From: an uncultured Clostridia bacterium
Lineage (GTDB): Bacteria > Bacillota > Clostridia > Oscillospirales > Oscillospiraceae
DNA: 11,147 bases
Reading direction: 5' to 3'
Assembly (NCBI GenBank): GCA_947177005.1
Contig: CAMWSZ010000049.1
Location: 1 to 11,147, forward strand
Below the pieces are notes generated by a model, which was not told the origin of the DNA, made no database searches, and saw only the letters and a list, made by a program, of their open reading frames with translations. The translations under genes were made by a program, and so were the position numbers. Shown in pieces: positions 1 to 5,967 of this stretch. Within the stretch, counting starts at the first letter, position 1. Every line of letters starts with the position of its first letter.

Positions 1-705
1 CTTTACCAGCGGCCATTCAAGCGTAAATTCACTCCATTTCCAGCAGAACAGTGGATACCTTTTCATCATATAAACGAATCCTGCCGCACAGGATGCTGCC
101 TGAGCAATATCAGTAGCAATCGCAGCGCCCGCAACGCCCATATCCAGATTGTAGACAAGGATGAAGTCCAGCACAACATTGATGATGCTGGCAATCAGAA
201 GAAAATAAAGTGTTGCCTTGCTGTCTCCTATTCCGCGCAGGATTGCGGCAACAATGTTATACCCAAACTGAAATACCAGACCACACGCATAGATTTTGAA
301 GTAACAATCCGCCATAGAAATGAGACTGTCTGGCGTTGCGAGGATATGCTGTAAAGCAAAGCGGCTGATGAGGATGCCAACCGCCGTCGCCGCAATTCCC
401 ATACCGGTCATGAGTATCAGTGAGGAAGATGCCTGCCTGCGCATTTCCTGTTCTTTCCCTGCACCAAAAAGCTGTGCAATCAGTACGCAGGCCCCTACCG
501 AAAAACCGTTCGCCAGAGCCAGAAACGCCATTGTAAGAACCCCGCAGGCCCCTACCGCCGCTAACTGCGCTTCTCCAGCGAAATTTCCTACAATGATCGT
601 ATCCACGGTATTATAGAGCTGCTGGAGCAGCATCCCGATAAATACCGGGAACATAAAAGCCAGAATACCTTTCCAGGGTGTTCCTGTTGTCAATGTTTTG
701 TTCAT
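1..705 (-). CDS. MATE family efflux transporter, N-terminal half (cut by window edge)
   Basis: The frame is open from the ATG at 705-703 down to base 1, giving about 235 residues of a protein that is normally about 450 long. The N-terminus reads MNKTLTTGTPWKGILAF, followed by the family-typical segments FPVFIGMLLQQLYNTVDTII and AQLAAVGACG, and later ILRGIGDSKATLYF and INVVLDFILV. Alternating hydrophobic helices are visible throughout, about six in this half. MATE proteins are inner-membrane antiporters that expel drugs, flavonoid-like aromatics or metabolites using a Na+ or H+ gradient. The start lies one base past the TAA stop of the upstream flavodoxin gene (TAA-C-ATG), so translation is probably coupled. 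It is the last visible gene of the leftward AKR-flavodoxin-MATE operon, which suggests export of a redox-active or aromatic compound. The substrate cannot be read from sequence. Confidence 0.9.
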   Translation of the reverse strand, partial: MNKTLTTGTPWKGILAFMFPVFIGMLLQQLYNTVDTIIVGNFAGEAQLAAVGACGVLTMAFLALANGFSVGACVLIAQLFGAGKEQEMRRQASSSLILMTGMGIAATAVGILISRFALQHILATPDSLISMADCYFKIYACGLVFQFGYNIVAAILRGIGDSKATLYFLLIASIINVVLDFILVYNLDMGVAGAAIATDIAQAASCAAGFVYMMKRYPLFCWKWSEFTLEWPLVK

Positions 706-706
706 G

Positions 707-1225
707 TTAAAGAGAAGCTCCCAACTGGTATGCGGCATCTGTTTTTCCTTTTCCCAAAACCTCGCCGCGATTCTTCCATCTGAGGTTCCGCTCAAAGGTA
801 CGATACCATGTGACCGCCTGCGAATAGTCGGAGCCGTCCGCAGTCATCAGCAGTACGCTCTCCCGCACAAACTTCGCATAACCGAGACATTCCAACTCTG
901 CATAGAGCCGGTCAGCTGCTGTCTTCAACGGACCAGTGATCGTCCAAAAATAGACAGGCGAGGCAAATACCACTACATCACAGTTCGCAAACGCAGAATA
1001 TATTTGCTCCATGCCGTCTTTTTGTACGCAAGGACTTTGGGCGTTATGACCGCCATGCAAACAGCCTTTACAGCTATGGATGTCCATGTCATCCAAATAG
1101 AACTCCTGAATATGGTGTCCCGCATGGTTTGCTCCCTCAGAAAATGCTTGTATCAGTTTTGCCGTACTGCCGTTTTTACGCGCAGCACCGTTTAAGATCA
1201 GAATGCTTTTAGACAAGTGTTTCAA
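707..1225 (-). CDS. Flavodoxin-family NAD(P)H-dependent oxidoreductase
   Basis: A 172-residue protein of the NADPH-dependent FMN reductase / iron-sulfur-flavoprotein-like group, normally about 170-200 residues. The FMN phosphate loop is visible as NGAARKNGST (12-21). A Cys cluster follows (C52, C55, C66 in CKGC and SPCVQKD), and the second flavin loop is ASPVYFWTITGPLK (88-101). The Cys arrangement resembles that of iron-sulfur flavoproteins, but whether a cluster is bound is unknown. The start is uncertain: the called codon is TTG at 1225-1223, only 3 nt from AAGGG. A second in-frame TTG at 1216-1214 (MSKSILILNG) lies 9 nt after AGGGTGG and matches the usual N-terminus of the family better. 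It begins 18 nt after the AKR stop and is followed directly by the MATE gene, so it is mid-operon. It probably reduces quinones, aromatics or similar acceptors (inference). Confidence 0.85.
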   Translation of the reverse strand: MKHLSKSILILNGAARKNGSTAKLIQAFSEGANHAGHHIQEFYLDDMDIHSCKGCLHGGHNAQSPCVQKDGMEQIYSAFANCDVVVFASPVYFWTITGPLKTAADRLYAELECLGYAKFVRESVLLMTADGSDYSQAVTWYRTFERNLRWKNRGEVLGKGKTDAAYQLGASL

Positions 1226-1243
1226 CCACCCTTCAAAATAGAT

Positions 1244-2050
1244 TTACCACCAGCCAAAGAGACTGCGGCCCACTTCCAAATTTTCAATAGCTGTCATTTC
1301 TTCCGGCGAAAGTTCAAAATCCAGGACAGCAAGATTTTCTTTCATATGGTCAATATTGGTCGATTTGGGAATCACCACAATTCCCAGCTGCAACAGGAAC
1401 CGCAGGGCAATCTGCGAGACGCTTTTTCCATTCGCTCTGGCAATTTCCATCAAGACCGGGTTGCGGAAAATATTGTTTTGTCCGCAGGCCAGCGGCGACC
1501 AGCTCTCTGGTACAGTGCCGATTTGACGTTCCAGTTCACGGAGCTTTCTTTGCTGGCGGAACACATGAGTTTCCACCTGGTTGACAGCGGGAATGATTCT
1601 GCTGTGATTGATTAAATCCAAGTACCGCTCCGAAAGAAAATTAGAAACGCCGATTGCACGCAGCTTTCCTTCTCTTTTGGCAGTTTCCATTGCACGGTAG
1701 ATCTCATATACATCGCCGGTAGGTTCGTGAATCAAAAGCAAATCAATATAGTCTGAATCCAGCTTTTTTAACGACCCGTCAATCGAGTGCAACGTATCTC
1801 GATATCCACGGCAGGCCCACAGCTTCGTTGTGATAAAAATCTCGTCCCTTGCGATACCCGACTTCCGGCAGGCAAGTCCGACCTCACGTTCATTGCCATA
1901 ACACTGCGCTGTATCGATCAAGCGGTAGCCAACGCTGAGTGCCTCGGAAACGCACCGTTCTGTAATGCTCGCAGGCGTTTGGTATGTGCCATATCCGATT
2001 ACCGGCATCTGAACGCCATTATTTAGTGTTACCGTTTTCGTTCTATCCAC
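1244..2050 (-). CDS. Aldo/keto reductase
   Basis: A 268-residue NADPH-dependent aldo/keto reductase of the 2,5-diketo-gluconate-reductase-like type (usual length 270-285), reducing aldehydes or ketones in the cytoplasm. The whole catalytic tetrad is present: D46 and Y51 in IDTAQCYGNEREVG, K76 in TTKLW, and H108 in LLLIHEP. The barrel strand NNGVQMPVIGYGTYQ is at 10-24, AIGVSNF is seen mid-protein, and the NADPH-binding signature IPKSTNIDHMKENL is near the C-terminus. The start is GTG at 2050, because a TGA two codons upstream closes the frame and no other start occurs before Met15. AAAGGA sits only one base before the GTG, so initiation may be weak. It is first in the leftward operon and divergent from lysR1, whose operator lies between them, so it is the likely main target of that regulator. 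Confidence 0.93.
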   Translation of the reverse strand: MDRTKTVTLNNGVQMPVIGYGTYQTPASITERCVSEALSVGYRLIDTAQCYGNEREVGLACRKSGIARDEIFITTKLWACRGYRDTLHSIDGSLKKLDSDYIDLLLIHEPTGDVYEIYRAMETAKREGKLRAIGVSNFLSERYLDLINHSRIIPAVNQVETHVFRQQRKLRELERQIGTVPESWSPLACGQNNIFRNPVLMEIARANGKSVSQIALRFLLQLGIVVIPKSTNIDHMKENLAVLDFELSPEEMTAIENLEVGRSLFGWW

Positions 2051-2071
2051 ATCCTTTCATCTGGTGTGGTC

Positions 2072-2077
2072 ATTATA
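2072..2077 (-). promoter_or_regulatory. Predicted -10 box of the aldo/keto reductase operon
   Basis: On the minus strand this is a perfect TATAAT, about 22 bases upstream of the GTG start. No good -35 hexamer is found at 16-18 bp spacing, which fits an activator-dependent promoter. The predicted start of transcription is near 2065. The TTAA array at 2113-2138 would then occupy roughly -48 to -73, the usual position for LysR activator binding. Position and regulation are inferred. Confidence 0.55.
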
Positions 2078-2089
2078 CCGCCGCAGCGC

Positions 2090-2119
2090 TTGACATGGAA
2101 CTGACGAAAATGTTAAAAT
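2090..2119 (+). promoter_or_regulatory. Predicted promoter of lysR1
   Basis: A consensus -35 TTGACA (2090-2095) is followed after 18 bp by the -10 TAAAAT (2114-2119), which has the extended-10 TG at 2111-2112. Transcription should start near 2126, leaving a leader of about 27 nt with AAGGTGA before the ATG at 2153. The -10 lies inside the LysR operator array, which predicts negative autoregulation. Confidence 0.6.
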
Positions 2120-2140
2120 GGTTTTAATCAAAAATTAAAG
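2111..2140. promoter_or_regulatory. LysR operator array, copy 1 (three TTAA blocks, 11-bp period)
   Basis: TTAA occurs at 2113, 2124 and 2135, exactly 11 bp apart, so all three face the same side of the helix. The first two form a perfect dyad TTAAAA-TGG-TTTTAA (2113-2127) containing the T-N11-A pattern of LysR-family sites. Read rightward, 23 of 30 positions match copy 2 read leftward (4003-3974). The array covers the lysR1 -10 and lies upstream of the divergent aldo/keto reductase -10, so it can serve both autorepression and activation. Confidence 0.65.
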
Positions 2141-2152
2141 CAAGGTGAATGT

Positions 2153-3046
2153 ATGTATCATCCGCAGATTGAAACCATGATTCGAGTAGCCGATGCCGGC
2201 AGTTTCTCAAAAGCTGCTGACCAGATGTATATTACGCCGGTTTCCGTTATGAATCAAATGAACGCATTGGAGAGACGAATTGGTGTGACCATATTTGAGC
2301 GCACAAATCAAGGTGTTGTGCTGACAGATGCGGGCCGTGCGCTCTATCAGGACGCAAAACAAATCATCGCAGCATCGAACACAGCCATCGAACGGGCCAG
2401 ACAGGTCGCAGGCATTGACACAGCGGTTATTCGCGTTGGAACCTCTATTTTACGCCCTTGCAGGCCGCTCATGGAACTGTGGACGAAAGCGGACGATGGA
2501 ACGCTGCCCTTTCAGTTCAAAATCATTACATTTGGAGATGATCCGGCGAGTATGTCTGCCATGCTGAAATCATTAGGGAGCAGTATTGACTGCTTTGTTG
2601 GTCCCTGTGATTCTGCTGCATGGGCCAAAAGCTACAGCATTTATCCGCTTAGAAAGTGTAAGAGCTGCATTGCTGTTTCACGAAAACACCGTCTGGCCAA
2701 TCGGGATATTCTATACTGGTCCGATTTGGAGGGAGAAACGCTTATGCTTGTAAAACAGGGAGAATCTCCGGTACTGGACCGTATGAGGGCGGAAATAGAA
2801 AGCAAGCATCCAACGGTCCGCATCATGGATATCCCTAACTTTTATGACATGGATGTCTTCAACGAATGTGAAAGAAATGGTTATCTGATGGAGGTTCCTG
2901 AGACATGGGCAGATATCCACCCGTCGATAGCAACCATTCCCGTTGCATGGGAATACAAGCTGCCTTTCGGCCTTGTCTCCGCCAGAAAACCGTCCAGGTC
3001 CTTTTCTGAGTTTGTCCATATCATTGATAAAGTATTGACCGAGTAA
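2153..3046 (+). CDS. LysR-family transcriptional regulator (lysR1)
   Basis: A 297-residue LysR-type regulator, the usual length. The N-terminal winged helix-turn-helix spans residues 1-60, with the typical AGSFSKAADQMYITPVSVMN, NALERRIGV and FERTNQGVVLTDAG. A linker helix follows, then an effector-binding domain from about residue 90 to the end. ATG at 2153 is preceded by AAGGTGA at 7-nt spacing or less. It is paralogous to lysR2 across its whole length: shared strings include VSVMNQ, NALE, IGTSI/VGTSI, RPC, IDC, NGYLME/LGYLME and HPS. The last gives a shared C-terminal pattern TIPVxWEYxLP. It is divergent from the aldo/keto reductase and convergent with lysR2, with only 6 bases between the two stop codons and no terminator. 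The ligand is unknown. A role in controlling the AKR-flavodoxin-MATE operon is inferred from position. Confidence 0.93.
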   Translation: MYHPQIETMIRVADAGSFSKAADQMYITPVSVMNQMNALERRIGVTIFERTNQGVVLTDAGRALYQDAKQIIAASNTAIERARQVAGIDTAVIRVGTSILRPCRPLMELWTKADDGTLPFQFKIITFGDDPASMSAMLKSLGSSIDCFVGPCDSAAWAKSYSIYPLRKCKSCIAVSRKHRLANRDILYWSDLEGETLMLVKQGESPVLDRMRAEIESKHPTVRIMDIPNFYDMDVFNECERNGYLMEVPETWADIHPSIATIPVAWEYKLPFGLVSARKPSRSFSEFVHIIDKVLTE

Positions 3047-3052
3047 CGTTCT

Positions 3053-3958
3053 CTACTTACGCACACGAGAACGAATTGCTTTTGCAATGGTATCAACGAA
3101 CACACTTACATGATCTGTTGGATTTTTTGCATATACAATGCCATAGGGAAGTTCATATTCCCATTTTACTGGTATTGTGATCAGAGAAGGATGCAGGTTG
3201 GACCATATATCCAGTGTCTCCATTAGATACCCCAGCCGTTCGCAAAGATTAAAGGCAGATAGATCATAGTACCCATCAAAATCAACAATATGGATGGCAG
3301 TATGGTTCTGAAGAATATCATCGCGCATTTCATCCAGCACATAAGAATCTCCGCGTCTCACTAACAATAAAGAGTTATTTTCCAAGTCCTCCCATCTGAG
3401 GACTTCTTTTTTTGCCAGCGGATGCTTTTTAGAAAGCGCTACCGCGCATTTGCAAGTCCCGAAAGGTAAAAAATTATAGTTGGACAGCAGCTTTGTCGAA
3501 CCGCAGGGGGTAACAACACAGTCAATCGTATCTCCAAGATGAGCGAGGATGATATTCAAACTGTCAGCACCATCACTAAACGGCACCATACTGAATTGAT
3601 ACTCTTGATTGCCGCCGCTTACGTTTTCCCACAAATCAATCAGACTGCTGCATGGCCGCATAATTGAGGTCCCGATTCGGATCGTTTTTGATATGGCTCC
3701 TCCAAGCTGTCTGGCTTCATAAATAGCATTTTCAGATAACCGCAGCATTTTTTCGGCGCTTTTATAAAGCGCCTGTCCTGCCGCTGACAAAAAGACACCC
3801 TGATGTGTCCGCTCAAAAAGCGGTACGCCGATATGCGCTTCTAAAGCATTGATCTGGTTCATAACGGATACTTTGGATATGTATAGCTGTTCGGATGCTG
3901 CGGAAAAACTGCCGCAGCCGGCAACCTTGATGAAAGTTTTGATAGATGGATTTAACAA
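3053..3958 (-). CDS. LysR-family transcriptional regulator (lysR2, paralogue of lysR1)
   Basis: A LysR-type regulator of 301 residues with an N-terminal winged helix-turn-helix (GSFSAASEQLYISKVSVMN, FERTHQGVFLSAAG) and a C-terminal effector domain. I place the start at the TTG at 3958-3956. It lies 8 nt after a perfect GGAGG, and its N-terminus (MLNPSIKTFIKVAGCGSF) then aligns residue for residue with lysR1 (MYHPQIETMIRVADAGSF). The longer frame from the GTG at 3967 would start directly on the Shine-Dalgarno and add three residues. It is divergent from the SDR-like gene and shares an operator type with lysR1. It probably controls the SDR-PTS-glucosidase operon and its own transcription (inference). 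Effector unknown. Confidence 0.92.
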   Translation of the reverse strand: MLNPSIKTFIKVAGCGSFSAASEQLYISKVSVMNQINALEAHIGVPLFERTHQGVFLSAAGQALYKSAEKMLRLSENAIYEARQLGGAISKTIRIGTSIMRPCSSLIDLWENVSGGNQEYQFSMVPFSDGADSLNIILAHLGDTIDCVVTPCGSTKLLSNYNFLPFGTCKCAVALSKKHPLAKKEVLRWEDLENNSLLLVRRGDSYVLDEMRDDILQNHTAIHIVDFDGYYDLSAFNLCERLGYLMETLDIWSNLHPSLITIPVKWEYELPYGIVYAKNPTDHVSVFVDTIAKAIRSRVRK

Positions 3959-3973
3959 TGTGTACACCTCCGG

Positions 3974-4003
3974 CGTTAATCTGTGCTTAACGCCATGTTA
4001 ACA
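3974..4003. promoter_or_regulatory. LysR operator array, copy 2 (three TTAA blocks, 11-bp period)
   Basis: TTAA occurs at 3976, 3987 and 3998, exactly 11 bp apart. The first two are the core of a perfect 8-bp inverted repeat GGCGTTAA-N7-TTAACGCC (3972-3994) with a T-N11-A core. The third is inside the perfect palindrome ATGTTAACAT (3995-4004). Relative to the predicted start of the SDR-like gene (near 4048) the array spans about -47 to -72. Relative to lysR2 it covers the -10 and early transcribed bases. It matches copy 1 at 23 of 30 positions in opposite orientation. Confidence 0.68.
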
Positions 4004-4023
4004 TATTTGTCCTTCTAAGGCAA
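3995..4023 (-). promoter_or_regulatory. Predicted promoter of lysR2
   Basis: On the minus strand, -35 TTGCCT (4023-4018), 17-bp spacer, -10 TAACAT (4000-3995) with an extended-10 TG at 4003-4002. The layout equals that of lysR1, with the -10 again formed by the first TTAA block of the array. Confidence 0.5.
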
Positions 4024-4035
4024 GTGTTTTTCCCC

Positions 4036-4041
4036 TATAAT
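4036..4041 (+). promoter_or_regulatory. Predicted -10 box of the SDR-PTS-glucosidase operon
   Basis: A perfect TATAAT, 31 bases before the ATG at 4073, with no recognisable -35 at the right distance (TTCTAA at 4013-4018 is poor). The TTAA array ends 34 bp upstream, against 35 bp at the aldo/keto reductase promoter. This fits LysR-dependent activation. Confidence 0.55.
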
Positions 4042-4072
4042 AAAGCCATCAAATCAACAGGAGGAATTATCC

Positions 4073-4717
4073 ATGAAAAAAACAATTATTGTTGTCGGGG
4101 CCGGTAAAGGACTTGGAAACGGCGTTGCCGAAAAGTTCGGCAGCAACGACTTCCGCGTGGTTTTGATGGCTCGGAACGAGGAGCATCTGCGTACATATGC
4201 CGCAGATTTCGCCGCTAAAGGCATTGAGGTCTATACGCAGGCGGCGGATGCAGCCAACTTCGATACCTTCGCTGCGGCGTTCCGGCAGGTGGTGGCAGAT
4301 TACGGCACACCGGACGTACTGTTCTATAATGTCGGAATCACCACGGCAGACGAAAAGGACAAGATTACCGCACAAACGCTGGTTGAGCGTTATGCTGTGG
4401 ATGTTGCCGGGGCGTACAACTGCATTAGGCTCGTTGACACAAAAGAGTTTGCAGAAAAAGAGGGCGCTATTCTTATAACAGGCGGCGGACTTGCACTTCA
4501 GCCCTATGCGGATTACCTCCCGCTGTCTATGGATAAAGCGGCTCTGCGGGCAATGGTCCAGGCTCTGGTTCCGGTTCTGAAAGAGAAGGGGATTTATATC
4601 GGAACGGTGCAGGTGACGGCTACCATCGGCTCGAATGAACACTTTGCGCCGAAGACGATTGCCGAAGAATTTTGGAAGCTGTACACAAAGCGGGAGACAT
4701 CGGAAATCGTATACTGA
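4073..4717 (+). CDS. SDR-fold NAD(P)-binding protein with degenerate active site
   Basis: A 214-residue protein with a short-chain dehydrogenase/reductase fold. The nucleotide-binding loop VVGAGKGLG is at 7-15, LMARNEEHL at 31-39 (R34 favours NADP), and FYNVGIT at 84-90 replaces the usual NNAG strand. The classical catalytic tetrad is mostly lost. The helix-4 Asn position appears to be D110, the Ser region reads ITGGG (135-139), and the YxxxK motif reads L151-S-M-D-K155, so only Lys is kept. Y145 and Y148 lie nearby but out of register. It is shorter than typical SDRs (about 250). AGGAGGAATT gives a strong start at the ATG. It is the first gene rightward of lysR2, 70 bp before the PTS gene with no terminator between. 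It could be an atypical reductase, dehydratase-like enzyme or NADP-sensing protein. Activity is unproven. Confidence 0.88.
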   Translation: MKKTIIVVGAGKGLGNGVAEKFGSNDFRVVLMARNEEHLRTYAADFAAKGIEVYTQAADAANFDTFAAAFRQVVADYGTPDVLFYNVGITTADEKDKITAQTLVERYAVDVAGAYNCIRLVDTKEFAEKEGAILITGGGLALQPYADYLPLSMDKAALRAMVQALVPVLKEKGIYIGTVQVTATIGSNEHFAPKTIAEEFWKLYTKRETSEIVY

Positions 4718-4787
4718 TCGATTTTCCCAAAGGCTGGCACTTCATCTGAGGAAAAGATAAGATACAAGATACAGGGAGGAAGAAATC

Positions 4788-5963
4788 ATGGCAAAGAAAA
4801 AGCTGGACTACACAAAGGTAGCCCAAAACATTATTGCCAATATCGGCGGTAAAGAAAATGTAAACAGTGTCCGGCACTGCATCACTCGTGTACGCTTCAA
4901 GCTGAAGGACGAAAGCAAGGCAGACGATAACATCGTCAAGAACCTGGAAGGTGTTATTTCCGTGGTCCACGGCGGCGGCGAATATATGGTTGTGCTCGGT
5001 GATGCTGTCATTGACGTATATGACGCGGTATGTGAGCAGTTGGGTAACATGGCCGGTACAGACAGCGGCAGCGAGACAAAAGAGAAGGTCAACCCGGTTA
5101 TGCGGCTGCTGAACATTGTTGTTGGTGCAGTTGGCCCTTGCCTGAACTTCATTTGTGCAGGCGGTATTATAAAGGGACTGCTCACGATCTTGGAAATGAC
5201 TGGTCTGGTGCAGGCTGGCAGCGGTGCGGATGCGCTCATCAATGCGGCAGGCGATGCAATCTTCTTTTTCCTGCCGATCTTCCTCGGAATGAATCTCGCC
5301 AAAACACTGATGTTGACAAACACCATGATGTATAGCTTTTCCGGCTTGGGTGTGTTTGCGATTCTTGGCTTGATTAACCCCGAAAACCCCAATGTTCTGA
5401 CTCCCATTCTGTGTGCAGTAGTCCCGTTTGTGTTTTCTTTTGTGGTCGCTTTTGTTTTATACAAGGATGAAGCAGCTCCTGTTCCTGCCAGCAGTTCTTC
5501 TTCTGTGAGCGAAAACGCTCCTGTATTGACCGGCCCGCTGGAGATTGCAGCCCCTATTCTCGGCAAGGTGCTTCCCATTACCAGCGTTCCTGATGAAACC
5601 TTCTCCACCGGCGTACTGGGGAATGGTCTTGCCATTGAACCCTCTGAGGGCAAAGTGTACTCTCCGTTCGACGGTGTATGCGAAAACCTCGCCGATACGC
5701 TTCATGCCGTTGGCCTGATGTCGGATACTGGTGTCAGTCTGCTGATTCATGTTGGTCTGGAAACCGTTGGCCTGGAAGGAAAACCCTTTAAGGCCCATAT
5801 CAAGACCGGTGATCGCGTCAAAAAAGGCCAGCTTCTTCTGGAGTTCAACATGGATGAGATCAGAGCTGCCGGATGCCCGACAATCACTTCTGTGTTGGTT
5901 ACGAATGAGGATGAAGTCGGAGATGCAAAATTAGTAAAAGACCAAATTGTAATAGGAGGATAA
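4788..5963 (+). CDS. Beta-glucoside-type PTS EIIBCA with internally deleted EIIC
   Basis: A 391-residue protein of the BglF/BglP group, whose full-length members have about 620-630 residues. The EIIB domain (1-85) has phosphocysteine C31 in RHCITRVRFKLKDESK. The EIIA domain (about 255-391) has phosphohistidine H321 in LLIHVGLETVGLEGKPF, with supporting H306. An Ala/Ser-rich linker is at 228-243. Between them EIIC is only about 125 residues. The first helices and GDAIFFFLPIFLG (155-167) are present, then the sequence jumps near residues 172-182 to MYSFSGLGVFAI, which corresponds to the far C-terminal part of EIIC. About 235 residues are missing in frame, including the GITEPA region at the sugar site. 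GGGAGGAAG precedes the ATG. It probably no longer transports alone; a phospho-relay or regulatory role, or decay, is possible. Confidence 0.85.
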   Translation: MAKKKLDYTKVAQNIIANIGGKENVNSVRHCITRVRFKLKDESKADDNIVKNLEGVISVVHGGGEYMVVLGDAVIDVYDAVCEQLGNMAGTDSGSETKEKVNPVMRLLNIVVGAVGPCLNFICAGGIIKGLLTILEMTGLVQAGSGADALINAAGDAIFFFLPIFLGMNLAKTLMLTNTMMYSFSGLGVFAILGLINPENPNVLTPILCAVVPFVFSFVVAFVLYKDEAAPVPASSSSSVSENAPVLTGPLEIAAPILGKVLPITSVPDETFSTGVLGNGLAIEPSEGKVYSPFDGVCENLADTLHAVGLMSDTGVSLLIHVGLETVGLEGKPFKAHIKTGDRVKKGQLLLEFNMDEIRAAGCPTITSVLVTNEDEVGDAKLVKDQIVIGG

Positions 5964-5967
5964 GACC

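Noticed and set aside
4760..4773. Tandem repeat AGATACA x2 upstream of the permease gene.
   Set aside because: Only two short copies next to the Shine-Dalgarno; likely chance in a purine-rich leader.
4808..5653. 281-residue antisense open frame opposite the PTS permease.
   Set aside because: Its composition is a shadow of the sense gene; it has no recognisable domain, and the sense frame is clearly a PTS protein.
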